Below are positions 7,666 to 14,508 of a stretch of 18,200 nucleotides of DNA, one piece after another. The translations under genes and the position numbers were made by a program. The stretch spans positions 1 to 18,200 of the forward strand of contig JAFXRA010000336.1 of the NCBI GenBank assembly GCA_017526725.1, given 5' to 3'. The notes under the pieces are model-generated. The model was not told where the DNA came from, searched no databases, and saw only the letters and a program-made list of their open reading frames with translations. Position 1 is the stretch's first letter; each line of letters begins with the position of its first letter. Source of the DNA: Candidatus Rifleibacteriota bacterium (lineage in GTDB: Bacteria; Riflebacteria; Ozemobacteria; Ozemobacterales; Ozemobacteraceae).

Positions 7666-9657
7666 TTAAGATTTTCTTATGTCAAATCTTATTATGCCGT
7701 CAAAAAGGTCTATTTGGTTAACCTTTACTTTAACCATCATACCAGGAGTTACATCAAAATTTGGCTTTCTGCAGTGTCTGAAAGAGCATAAGAAATCCAC
7801 ATAGAAGTTTACTTCAGACAAACCAGAATCAACTACAACCCCATCAAAAATAACTTCAGAATTCTTTTGCAACTGTTTAAGATATTTAAGAATATAGTAT
7901 TTTTCTCTATCTCTCATAGTATCTTCGGCATGATCAACAGCGATATCTGAAATCATAACTCGTTTATTCAGTTCTTCCTGAGTCATATAAGGCTGTTGGT
8001 CAAGAAAAGCTTTTATCTGTCTATGTAAAAGCAAATCAGAATATCTTCTCAAAGGTGATGAAATCTGAGTATAACCAATAACTCCCAAAGAATAATGTTT
8101 GCCAAAATCAGGACCAACAATAGTTTTTCGCATAACCCTCAAAGTATTCCATAAAACAACCGGGTCGAAACTATCACACTCAGGAATAACAAAGTCCGAA
8201 TCACCTTCCTGAGTTCTAAATAATGCTGGTATTGAGTTTTCGTGGAACCAGCGGGCAGCAGCATGATTTACCCATATCATAAATTCAGCAATCATACCCG
8301 CTGTCAATTCATCGCGATTTTCTTTTTCTATAATAATTTTGTCTTCAACAACTTTAACATCTAATTCAGGCTGTCTCGGAATTATTACAGCTCCTTTTTT
8401 TACGCGTTCTGCTTTTAACAGCTCAGAAAACAAATATGCGGAATTAAGCCATTCATCAGACTTAAGCATTTCATTAGCCAAAGGATATTCTGTTGCTTTA
8501 TCAAGTTTAATTATTGATTTATTTATAGAAATACTCTTCAATTCTATTTCATTAGAAAAATCCAATTTAAAAGTTAGAGCTATTCTTTCTTTTCCTTCGT
8601 CTAAGCTTAAAAATTCTTCACTGATAATTTCAGGAAACATATTTATACGCAAATCAGGCATATAAATTGAACTGCCTCTTCGCGCAGCTTCTTTATCTAA
8701 CACAGAGTCAGGTTTTACTATTTCTGAAGGATCTGCTATATGAACCCATAAAGTATAACCATTATCTGTTTTTTCAAAAGAAAAAGCATCATCTCTGTCT
8801 TTCGAACCAGGACTATCTATTGCCCAGGTTTTTAAATATGTTAAATCTATACGATTTAATGATTTTATATCAATATTGCAGTTATTTTCAGCCTCTTTTT
8901 TCTGTTCCTCAGAAAAACCAACAGGTGTTCTAAATTTTATTAAGTCAAGATTTTCATCTTCCTTTAAAATTTCAGCCTTAACCAAAGATTGAAATACTTT
9001 GCGATTATTATTTATTGAGGCTTTACTCAGAGCATTAGAAAACTTTTTTGAGATATTAGCTTCTTCACCAATTGCAACAAAATCTTTTAAATCCTGCAAA
9101 TATGGCTTTAAACAATCATCTAACACAGAGTTATTTATTAGATTTTTTAAAGCTTCTACCAATACAGATTCTTCTTTTTCCTGAAGTTCTTTTTTCTTCA
9201 ACTGTTCCAAAGACTGCTTTAAATCATCTTCAGAAACCGGCTGATAAGTATTATTTTTGTTTTTAAAATAAATCTTATCTTCACAAAGCTTTCTAAGCAG
9301 TGCAGCAATAGAATCATAATCATTTAAATCATAAAGGAATTCTGCAATTTCATTTAATTCATAGAACTTCGGGTCTTCGGCTAATAGTTCTCTAATTTCA
9401 GCTAAATCTATTTTTTCTGCTAATGATTTTCTATTATTGTTAATATTTATTAAATTCTGTTTACAGATTTCTTTATCAGAAACACTAGTCAAAGAGCGGT
9501 TGGAAGCATAAAGAATCTTTTTTTCAGGAATATTGGTTTCCTTACCATTTACCAATAAAACCCTGACATTTGTTCCAGAAATACTTAAAACTACGGCTGC
9601 TTCAGGAACAGAACCTTTTACGATAAATTCAACAATATAACCAGAAGATAGACTCAT
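7666..9657 (-). CDS. RNase II/R-family (RNB domain) 3'-5' exoribonuclease
   Basis: RNB-domain enzymes degrade RNA processively from the 3' end in the cytoplasm. The 663-residue protein opens with a small beta-rich domain (about 1-60) resembling that of cyanobacterial RNB proteins. A helical linker follows, then the catalytic core. The four acidic ligands appear with exact family spacing in AIDSPGSKDRDDAF: D281, D287, D289, D290, equivalent to D201/207/209/210 of E. coli RNase II. Further core marks are WVHIADPS, ARRGSSIYMPDLRINMFP and SSPLRRYSDLLLHRQI. The C-terminal ~80 residues look like a degenerate S1-type barrel. The ATG at 9657 (or 9660) is preferred to TTG at 9672 because GGAG lies inside the longer version at a suitable distance. 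It is the second gene of an operon, 18 nt after its partner. RNase II and RNase R cannot be distinguished. Confidence 0.9.
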   Translation of the reverse strand: MSLSSGYIVEFIVKGSVPEAAVVLSISGTNVRVLLVNGKETNIPEKKILYASNRSLTSVSDKEICKQNLININNNRKSLAEKIDLAEIRELLAEDPKFYELNEIAEFLYDLNDYDSIAALLRKLCEDKIYFKNKNNTYQPVSEDDLKQSLEQLKKKELQEKEESVLVEALKNLINNSVLDDCLKPYLQDLKDFVAIGEEANISKKFSNALSKASINNNRKVFQSLVKAEILKEDENLDLIKFRTPVGFSEEQKKEAENNCNIDIKSLNRIDLTYLKTWAIDSPGSKDRDDAFSFEKTDNGYTLWVHIADPSEIVKPDSVLDKEAARRGSSIYMPDLRINMFPEIISEEFLSLDEGKERIALTFKLDFSNEIELKSISINKSIIKLDKATEYPLANEMLKSDEWLNSAYLFSELLKAERVKKGAVIIPRQPELDVKVVEDKIIIEKENRDELTAGMIAEFMIWVNHAAARWFHENSIPALFRTQEGDSDFVIPECDSFDPVVLWNTLRVMRKTIVGPDFGKHYSLGVIGYTQISSPLRRYSDLLLHRQIKAFLDQQPYMTQEELNKRVMISDIAVDHAEDTMRDREKYYILKYLKQLQKNSEVIFDGVVVDSGLSEVNFYVDFLCSFRHCRKPNFDVTPGMMVKVKVNQIDLFDGIIRFDIRKS

Positions 9658-9675
9658 CATATTCTCCAACAATTT

Positions 9676-10752
9676 TTACCAGTTTAGCTTGTTCTCAGCC
9701 ATCAGCTTGTTTCGTTCCGAAAGCAATTTACCAAACCATTTATTTAGTTCCTGAGCTGCTTCCATAAATTCTTTATCATTTTCTGCGCTGAGGGAACAAG
9801 ATTCAAAAGTTTTATATTCTTCCTCGTTTTCCTGCACAATAGAGGTATTATCAAAATAGTCACCTATAAGCTGAGATATAATGTCAGGTGTAGTTCCCCA
9901 GAATTCACTTTCTTCAGCCGCTATCAGATTATCTTTGGGTAAACATTTACACATTGAATCATAAACATTCTGTGCAACAGTAAGATTATTCAAATTCTGA
10001 TGACTTTTAATGTTAAAAGATTCCCGCCATTTATCTATAAGAGTTAAATCTTCTGCCGCATCTAATCCTACTTCTTCAGGAGAAATACTAATTATTTTCC
10101 AGGCAAGGTGTCTTCTTTCTGACTGATTCCAATTGAGAATTTCTCTCCAATCACCATTGGTAACAGAATTAAAACGCTTTCGTAATTGATTATTAAAACG
10201 TTTTAATCTTTTTGCGTCAGCTTCATATCTTGATTCTACAGGAATATTCTCTTTTTCAGCCAATAATTCGCTTATCCAGTGAATTTTAGGATAAATATGT
10301 ATAAATAAAAAAGGAACTATGCCATTATTGTTAAAAGTATCTTCTAATACGCTTTTTCTAATGATTCTGACAATTTCCTTAATCAAATTTACTTTTTCAA
10401 AAGTAAATTGTTCATTAACCGACAGCAGAGTTGGGGAAACCTCATTCAAACTTGAAAAATAGTATTTCTTTGGAGGGTTAATCATACTTTTCAATTTTGA
10501 ATTCAAGTAAGCAAAAGCGGACTGACAGCTTACGGCTTTTCCCGAAGAAAAGTCTTCTAACAAAATCAAATACATTTCTGTAATAATTTCTTTGATTTTG
10601 TCTTTTCTGGATAAATCAGTCTGATGCCATTTTGAAGCAGTAATACTTATATACTTATGACAAGAAACAACGAAATCAAACGCGTTTTTTGGAGAAGGAT
10701 TCTTTATAAAATTATTATAAGCATCTAATTGAGTTGCTGTTGCTTCTGCCAT
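9676..10752 (-). CDS. Unrecognised protein with sigma-factor-like segments
   Basis: A 358-residue soluble protein whose family I do not recognise. By eye, residues ~24-95 resemble sigma-70 region 2: an FDFVVSCHKYISITASK helix, then KIKEIITEMYLILLEDF, then SAFAYLNSKLKSMIN. Residues ~165-200 resemble a region-4 helix-turn-helix (ISELLAEKENIP...RLKRFNNQLRKRF). The remaining ~150 C-terminal residues are acidic and helical with no assigned domain. The similarity is weak, and the HTH lacks the tight length of ECF sigma factors, so this may be coincidence. AAAGGAG is 6 nt before the ATG, and a near-consensus promoter lies just upstream. It is followed at once by the RNB gene, so the pair is expressed together. 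A link to transcription or RNA turnover is inference. Confidence 0.55.
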   Translation of the reverse strand: MAEATATQLDAYNNFIKNPSPKNAFDFVVSCHKYISITASKWHQTDLSRKDKIKEIITEMYLILLEDFSSGKAVSCQSAFAYLNSKLKSMINPPKKYYFSSLNEVSPTLLSVNEQFTFEKVNLIKEIVRIIRKSVLEDTFNNNGIVPFLFIHIYPKIHWISELLAEKENIPVESRYEADAKRLKRFNNQLRKRFNSVTNGDWREILNWNQSERRHLAWKIISISPEEVGLDAAEDLTLIDKWRESFNIKSHQNLNNLTVAQNVYDSMCKCLPKDNLIAAEESEFWGTTPDIISQLIGDYFDNTSIVQENEEEYKTFESCSLSAENDKEFMEAAQELNKWFGKLLSERNKLMAENKLNW

Positions 10753-10777
10753 AACCCGCTCCTTTATAGTCTAAATA

Positions 10778-10806
10778 ATTATATAGCCTGAATTTTATAC
10801 TTTCAA
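10778..10806 (-). promoter_or_regulatory. Strong promoter of the sigma-like/RNB operon
   Basis: Read on the minus strand, TTGAAA (10801-10806) and a perfect TATAAT (10778-10783) are separated by exactly 17 bp. Initiation near 10771 gives a leader of about 19 nt containing only the ribosome site. This is the best promoter match in the window. Confidence 0.8.
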
Positions 10807-10809
10807 CAG

Positions 10810-10825
10810 TGTGATTTTTTTCACA
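10810..10825. promoter_or_regulatory. CRP/FNR-family-like palindrome
   Basis: TGTGA, six T, then TCACA: the core exactly fits the TGTGA-N6-TCACA consensus of E. coli CRP sites. Its centre (10817.5) is about 46 bp upstream of the predicted start of the minus-strand operon and just beyond its -35 box, a plausible activator position. No regulator gene is in the window, and in an AT-rich genome a match could arise by chance. Confidence 0.4.
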
Positions 10826-10883
10826 ATCTTGAAAATTTTTAAAATTTTTTGTCCATTTTTCATTTTTCAAATGATTACTATAT

Positions 10884-10908
10884 GTGCAAATTAAAAATTA
10901 TGTTGCAC
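10884..10908. promoter_or_regulatory. Dyad GTGCAA-N13-TTGCAC upstream of ssb
   Basis: GTGCAA (10884-10889) and TTGCAC (10903-10908) are perfect inverted copies spaced 13 nt, so half-site centres are 19 bp apart, close to two helical turns. The dyad overlaps the -35 box and spacer of the candidate ssb promoter, as expected for a repressor operator. It does not match the LexA boxes I know. Confidence 0.4.
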
Positions 10909-10920
10909 GAATCTTATAAG
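10891..10920 (+). promoter_or_regulatory. Weak candidate promoter of the ssb operon
   Basis: TTAAAA (10891-10896) and TATAAG (10915-10920) are separated by 18 bp, matching four and five of six consensus bases. Initiation near 10927 would leave a leader of about 15 nt holding only AAGGAG, similar to the other short leaders here. TACTAT at 10876-10881 is an alternative -10 without a good -35. Confidence 0.35.
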
Positions 10921-10941
10921 AATCTCTAAGGAGAAAAAAGT

Positions 10942-11409
10942 ATGATAAGTCTGAATCGTGTAATTGTAGTTGGTAACCTTACTCGTGACCCAGAACTCAA
11001 GGTCACTGCCTCTAATCGCAGATTCACCATTATGACAGTAGCTGTAAATGATTTTTGGAAGAATCAGAATGGTGAACTAGTAAAGAAAGCAACCTATTTG
11101 AGCGTTATTGCCTGGGGTTCTTTGGCAGAAAATTGCGTAAAATACCTTAAAAAAGGCCGTTCTGTTATGGTTGAAGGTCGTATTGAAACAGACAGATATG
11201 AAGACAAAAGCGGAGTAAAACAAAACGTAACTCGTATTAACTGCAGCAATATTCTTTTTCTTGAAAATTCCAGCAAAAAAGATAGCGAAGAAGACAGCAG
11301 CGCTACCTACAGTGAACAACCAGCTTACACCACAAAAACAAAAAATTCCGTTCCAAGAAAAGTAGTAAAGAAAAAAGTAGAAGAAACTGCAGACGCTTTA
11401 ATTCTTTAA
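10942..11409 (+). CDS. ssb: Single-stranded DNA-binding protein with atypical C-terminus
   Basis: SSB coats single-stranded DNA during replication, repair and recombination. The 155-residue protein has a complete OB fold (about 1-108): NRVIVVGNLTRDPELK, FTIMTVAVNDFW, the aromatic YLSVIAWGSLAENCVKYLKKG, then VEGRIETDRYED. The linker (109-135) is polar, but the C-terminus is unusual. After a basic patch (PRKVVKKKV, 138-146) it ends ETADALIL, without the acidic DDDIPF-type tip used to recruit partner proteins. AAGGAG (10928-10933) is 8 nt before the ATG. It heads a four-gene operon with two cysteine-rich proteins and a SLOG protein, not the usual rpsF-ssb-rpsR setting. This suggests a specialised second SSB; whether another ssb exists cannot be seen. 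Confidence 0.93.
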   Translation: MISLNRVIVVGNLTRDPELKVTASNRRFTIMTVAVNDFWKNQNGELVKKATYLSVIAWGSLAENCVKYLKKGRSVMVEGRIETDRYEDKSGVKQNVTRINCSNILFLENSSKKDSEEDSSATYSEQPAYTTKTKNSVPRKVVKKKVEETADALIL

Positions 11410-11430
11410 CTTAAGGAGGGAATAACTATT

Positions 11431-11928
11431 ATGATGTGCTGCAACAATTGCCCATTTAACCCTTCTAATAACACAAATGCCCCTAAATGCGATAATCCTA
11501 TCTGCAGAAAGACAAGCAATCATTGTTCTGAAAGTTTCTGTGCAAAAAATGTCGGAACCAGATGTTTTATGGATTACTACGTAATAGATAAGCTTTATCA
11601 GGAAGATGAACTTGCTGAGGGCCTTGCATTTGAAACTCTTAGAACTGCTCTTATAGGCAGAGACAGAGCACTGCTTATATCTCTGTTTCAAGCAGCTCGA
11701 CAGGAATTAAGATTAAAGATGTGGAACTGGCTGGAAGAAAATGAGCCTAGAAGCCTGTGGATACTCAACCCAATCTTCTCAGCCTGTGGCCTGGCTGAAT
11801 TAAACAGTATTACAAGTGCCAGCAAGAGCATACGTTCAAAATACCTTGAAGCTATAGTATCAAACCCTTATTGCGGCAGATACTATAAAAAATACAACAA
11901 CCAACAGGAGGTAAATTATGAATTGTAA
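11431..11928 (+). CDS. Cysteine-rich protein of unknown family, copy 1
   Basis: I do not recognise this 165-residue protein. The N-terminal 45 residues carry eight cysteines (3, 4, 7, 20, 25, 32, 37, 45) in a CxxxCPxN...CxxxxC...CxxxxC pattern that suggests metal (Zn or Fe-S) binding. The rest is helical: a segment near 60-75, then LLISLFQAARQELRLKMWNWLEE (written in part: SLFQAARQELRLKMW) and a closing helical stretch. The helical part is related to the next gene: LFxxAxxExRxxMW followed some 20 residues later by LF/IF..., then LAxL. No signal peptide or membrane helix is present. AAGGAGGG (11413-11420) is 10 nt upstream. The gene starts 21 nt after ssb and overlaps the next gene by 11 nt, so they are one operon and probably coupled. 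Confidence 0.75.
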   Translation: MMCCNNCPFNPSNNTNAPKCDNPICRKTSNHCSESFCAKNVGTRCFMDYYVIDKLYQEDELAEGLAFETLRTALIGRDRALLISLFQAARQELRLKMWNWLEENEPRSLWILNPIFSACGLAELNSITSASKSIRSKYLEAIVSNPYCGRYYKKYNNQQEVNYEL

Positions 11929-12376
11929 AAACTGTCCTTTAAATATTGATTCCAGATGCTTCAAAGCAGAAATGGCTTCTAGAATTCCTTTGCATTTCAG
12001 AAGTATATTTATATGCAATAATGACTGTGCTCAAAGCTGTTCAAACAATTCATTATGCAGCAGAGATCTATGGGTTCTATCTTTCTTGGGGCAAAAAGAA
12101 AAGTTCGCAATGGCTAATGCCGTGGCAACCATGGAAAATCTTGTTAAAAAAGGTTTTTCAGAACTCCTTTGTTTTTTATTCGAAAATGCGCCTTACGAAA
12201 AGCGAAAAGAAATGTGGTTAAAAATGACAAAAGAACATTCTAATCAGTTGTATATGTTTGACGCATTGTTCGAAAAAGAAAGTCTTGCCCCTCTTTATGG
12301 TAATAACACTGAGTCAGAAGAAATGCATAAATACCAAAACGCAGTATTATTCCCTCAGCTAGCAGCTACAGCCTAA
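11918..12376 (+). CDS. Cysteine-rich protein of unknown family, copy 2
   Basis: A diverged paralogue of the preceding gene, 152 residues. Cysteines 3, 6, 14, 33, 37, 41 and 47 form an N-terminal knuckle-like region (MNCKNCPLN... then CxxxCxxxC). The helical body matches copy 1 in register: LCFLFENAPYEKRKEMW corresponds to SLFQAARQELRLKMW in copy 1, followed by MFDALFEKESLAPL against LNPIFSACGLAEL. The paralogy is seen by eye and is convincing for this block; the termini align less well. AGGAGG (11906-11911), inside the end of copy 1, is 6 nt before the ATG. Position after ssb hints at a DNA-related or redox-sensing partner role, but this is inference. No similarity to a known family could be named. 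Confidence 0.75.
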   Translation: MNCKNCPLNIDSRCFKAEMASRIPLHFRSIFICNNDCAQSCSNNSLCSRDLWVLSFLGQKEKFAMANAVATMENLVKKGFSELLCFLFENAPYEKRKEMWLKMTKEHSNQLYMFDALFEKESLAPLYGNNTESEEMHKYQNAVLFPQLAATA

Positions 12377-12405
12377 AAGTTATTAATAAAAAGGGAATCT
12401 AATCT

Positions 12406-12978
12406 ATGGGCGTTATCGAAAAATATAAAATATCGGTAATTATTTCCGGCGGTCAGACTGGTGCTGACCGCGGAGCCCTTGATTTTGCAATAAAAAGAAA
12501 TATAAAACATGGCGGCTGGTGCCCATTAGGAAGAAAGGCAGAAGATGGAATTATCCCTTATGTTTATCAGTTAAAAGAGACATCGACTCAAATGTATCCT
12601 GCTCGAACAAGAATGAATATAAGAGACTCTGATGCTACGATTATTTTTTCTTCAGATATTAATTCTAAGGGAAGCTTGTTAACAACTAGATTCTGTATAG
12701 AATTAAAAAAACCATATTATGTCGTTGTATTGGATAATAATAATTCTAAGCTTATAAGCGATTCTCAATTAAAGCAAACTTGTCAGAATATATCAGTATG
12801 GCTGAATAAGATAAAGCCTGCAATATTAAATATAGCTGGAACAAGAGAAAGTCACTGCTCTGGTATTCAAAAAAAAGTTAAATCAATACTAGAAAAAATA
12901 CTGGTTAAATCAGAAAAAGAAATGGAGTGGCCGCCACTAAAGCCAACCACTCCAAATCTTAATTTTGATAATCAATAA
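12406..12978 (+). CDS. YpsA-like SLOG protein (putative molybdenum-carrier family)
   Basis: A 190-residue Rossmann-like protein of the circularly permuted YpsA/SLOG group, annotated in databases as putative molybdenum carrier. SLOG domains bind nucleotides or nucleotide-derived ligands. Hallmarks are the opening IISGGQTGADRGALDFA (12-28), GGWCPLGRKAEDG (36-48), the YPARTRMNIRDSDATII stretch (64-80) and a GSLLTT segment (89-94). About 40 residues at the C-terminus are extra, basic and without a domain. AAGGGA (12391-12396) is 9 nt before the ATG, 29 nt after the cysteine-rich pair, so it is the last gene of the ssb operon. Despite the family label, no molybdenum genes are nearby, and a DNA- or nucleotide-linked role is equally plausible. 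It ends 2 nt from the convergent TPR gene. Confidence 0.85.
   Translation: MGVIEKYKISVIISGGQTGADRGALDFAIKRNIKHGGWCPLGRKAEDGIIPYVYQLKETSTQMYPARTRMNIRDSDATIIFSSDINSKGSLLTTRFCIELKKPYYVVVLDNNNSKLISDSQLKQTCQNISVWLNKIKPAILNIAGTRESHCSGIQKKVKSILEKILVKSEKEMEWPPLKPTTPNLNFDNQ
12924..12953 (-). terminator. Possible terminator of the TPR gene inside the SLOG gene
   Basis: A 7-bp stem, GGAGTGG (12924-12930) with CCACTCC (12947-12953) and a 16-nt loop, lies in the 3' end of the opposite gene. Read on the minus strand it is followed by ATTTCTTTTTC, so it could end the TPR transcript about 28 nt after its stop. The stem is modest and the loop long. Confidence 0.35.
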
Positions 12979-12980
12979 TT

Positions 12981-14432
12981 TTATCTATTGACTAAATCAT
13001 CAACTTTTTCACCTGTCATTTCATGAATAAACAAAGCAACAGGACGCCTATCTACTCTTGATTTTTCTTCTAATAATTTATAAGCATAATCCAAAGCTTC
13101 TTTACCATAACTACTAGCACATTCAGCGTATTGTTTTCTAAGATAATCATTGTTTTCAGAGAAAAATGTATCTATTAATTTTGGTAAAATCTTATCTGGA
13201 GAAGCTGACATGTATTTAAGACCTTGAACTCCCATATATCTGTGATCTGGACGTTCGGCATCAAGCAGATTAAGAAGTATATTTACTATTTTTTCATTAG
13301 AAGGTTTATTCATAGTTTTCAGAGCATCAACAGAAGTTGCTAAGAAATCCATACCATCTTGTTGCAAACCGTCAGCAATAACTTCTAAAACTTCTTCATC
13401 ACTACATCCAGTATATCCAATTTCACTTATAATTTTTTTCTTACGAGTCATATTGTTTATGGCAAAATATTCCTTAACCTTATCTTTAGCCATTTCACTA
13501 GCGTAATCTTTTATAAAATCAAGTTCAATATCATAAGTAAAAGATTCTTCACTTACTTCATTTTCTAAGCTAACGATATCTTTATTGCTAATTTTATTTT
13601 TACTATCTTTATCTTCTTTATCTTCTTTATCTTTTTTAGCTAATTTTGCTTGAGCCTCTAAGACCTTTTTGCGTTTTTCTTCTCTTTCAGCCATTTCATA
13701 TTCGTTTTGCTGATTATTAGCATCTGCTAATTTCTTAAAATAATAGTTTTCCAATCTTTGAATAGCTAATGGCTTCTTTGAATCATCTTTTTTGAAGTCT
13801 TTTATAAGATTGAAAGCTTCAGATATTTCACCTTCAAAATATTTAAAAATAGCATAAAAGAGTTTTGAATACTCGCCACCACGTTCTGATAATAATCTAT
13901 AAAAAACAACCCCACGGCGAACAAAATTCTTATCATTGCCCAGCAGTTTTACATCATATTCAACAGCTTGAATAAATGTTCTAAAAGCTTTTTCTTCCTT
14001 TTTATCACGTCGAAGAGAATCTGCTTCATCAAAGAGCCATTTACTCTTTTCTTCATTTGTTTTAAAGTCTTTAATCTGAGCAGGATCAATATTGGAAAGA
14101 GATTTTTTAAGATTGCTAATACGAACTTTGAGATTTTTCGCATCAGGATTAAGTTTTAAAGCTGTTTCATAAGCTTCTAAGGCTTTATTAAACTGTTTTG
14201 TACGCTGTCGAGCTAAGCCTATATACAACCAATAATTAAAATTATCTTTGTTTGACTCAACATTAGCTTCAAGCATATCTAATGCCGGCAGATACTGATC
14301 AAATTTGAACATATCCAAAGCTAAGGACAAAACATCAGTTGGCTCTTCCTGCGCCAATAATGTATTATTATAAGGCAATAAAAGAATAAATATTGCGAAC
14401 AAAGACACTAATAAAAACTTAGTCTGACTCAT
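12981..14432 (-). CDS. Secreted TPR and HEAT-like repeat protein
   Basis: A 483-residue protein with a signal peptide (hydrophobic 6-26, likely cut after LLAQ) and no other membrane helix, so probably periplasmic or surface located. TPR units are visible at about 34-110 (FDQYLPALDMLEANVE, FNYWLYIGLARQ, FNKALEAYETALKLNPD). A middle region (about 120-250) may hold degenerate repeats. A lysine/acid linker (about 255-280, KDKEDKEDKDSK) follows. The last ~150 residues are short helical pairs like HEAT/armadillo repeats (IADGLQQDG, ALKTMN, GVQGLKYMS). Such proteins scaffold envelope complexes; the partner is unknown. The ribosome site is weak and the gene follows the gltX terminator. It is convergent with the SLOG gene, 2 nt between stops. 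Confidence 0.75.
   Translation of the reverse strand: MSQTKFLLVSLFAIFILLLPYNNTLLAQEEPTDVLSLALDMFKFDQYLPALDMLEANVESNKDNFNYWLYIGLARQRTKQFNKALEAYETALKLNPDAKNLKVRISNLKKSLSNIDPAQIKDFKTNEEKSKWLFDEADSLRRDKKEEKAFRTFIQAVEYDVKLLGNDKNFVRRGVVFYRLLSERGGEYSKLFYAIFKYFEGEISEAFNLIKDFKKDDSKKPLAIQRLENYYFKKLADANNQQNEYEMAEREEKRKKVLEAQAKLAKKDKEDKEDKDSKNKISNKDIVSLENEVSEESFTYDIELDFIKDYASEMAKDKVKEYFAINNMTRKKKIISEIGYTGCSDEEVLEVIADGLQQDGMDFLATSVDALKTMNKPSNEKIVNILLNLLDAERPDHRYMGVQGLKYMSASPDKILPKLIDTFFSENNDYLRKQYAECASSYGKEALDYAYKLLEEKSRVDRRPVALFIHEMTGEKVDDLVNR
13607..13633. repeat. Three tandem copies of a 9-bp unit inside the TPR gene
   Basis: CTTTATCTT is repeated three times without mismatch and encodes the KDKEDKEDK part of the charged linker on the minus strand. 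Being in-frame (9 bp), copy-number change would only alter linker length. Confidence 0.75.
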
Positions 14433-14459
14433 AACAACTCGACTTTCCTTAATAATTAA

Positions 14460-14497
14460 AAAGAACTTTCTTTTATTATTTTAAAAGAAAGTTCTTT
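14460..14497 (-). terminator. Rho-independent terminator after gltX
   Basis: A perfect 16-bp stem (14460-14475 with 14482-14497) and a 6-nt loop lie 11 nt beyond the gltX stop. On the minus strand the stem ends in CTTT and runs into TTAATTATT, giving a U-rich tail. The stem is AT-rich, but its length makes it strong. It separates the gltX operon from the TPR gene. Confidence 0.75.
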
Positions 14498-14508
14498 GAA
14501 AAACCAAT

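Noticed and set aside
8339..9266. Several plus-strand open frames of 61-108 codons opposite the RNB gene
   Set aside because: The minus-strand RNB protein explains the region with conserved motifs; the opposite frames are Leu/Ser-rich, lack ribosome sites and resemble no family.
13607..13633. Tandem 9-mers as a CRISPR-like or regulatory array
   Set aside because: No spacers; the units are contiguous, in frame and encode a charged linker.
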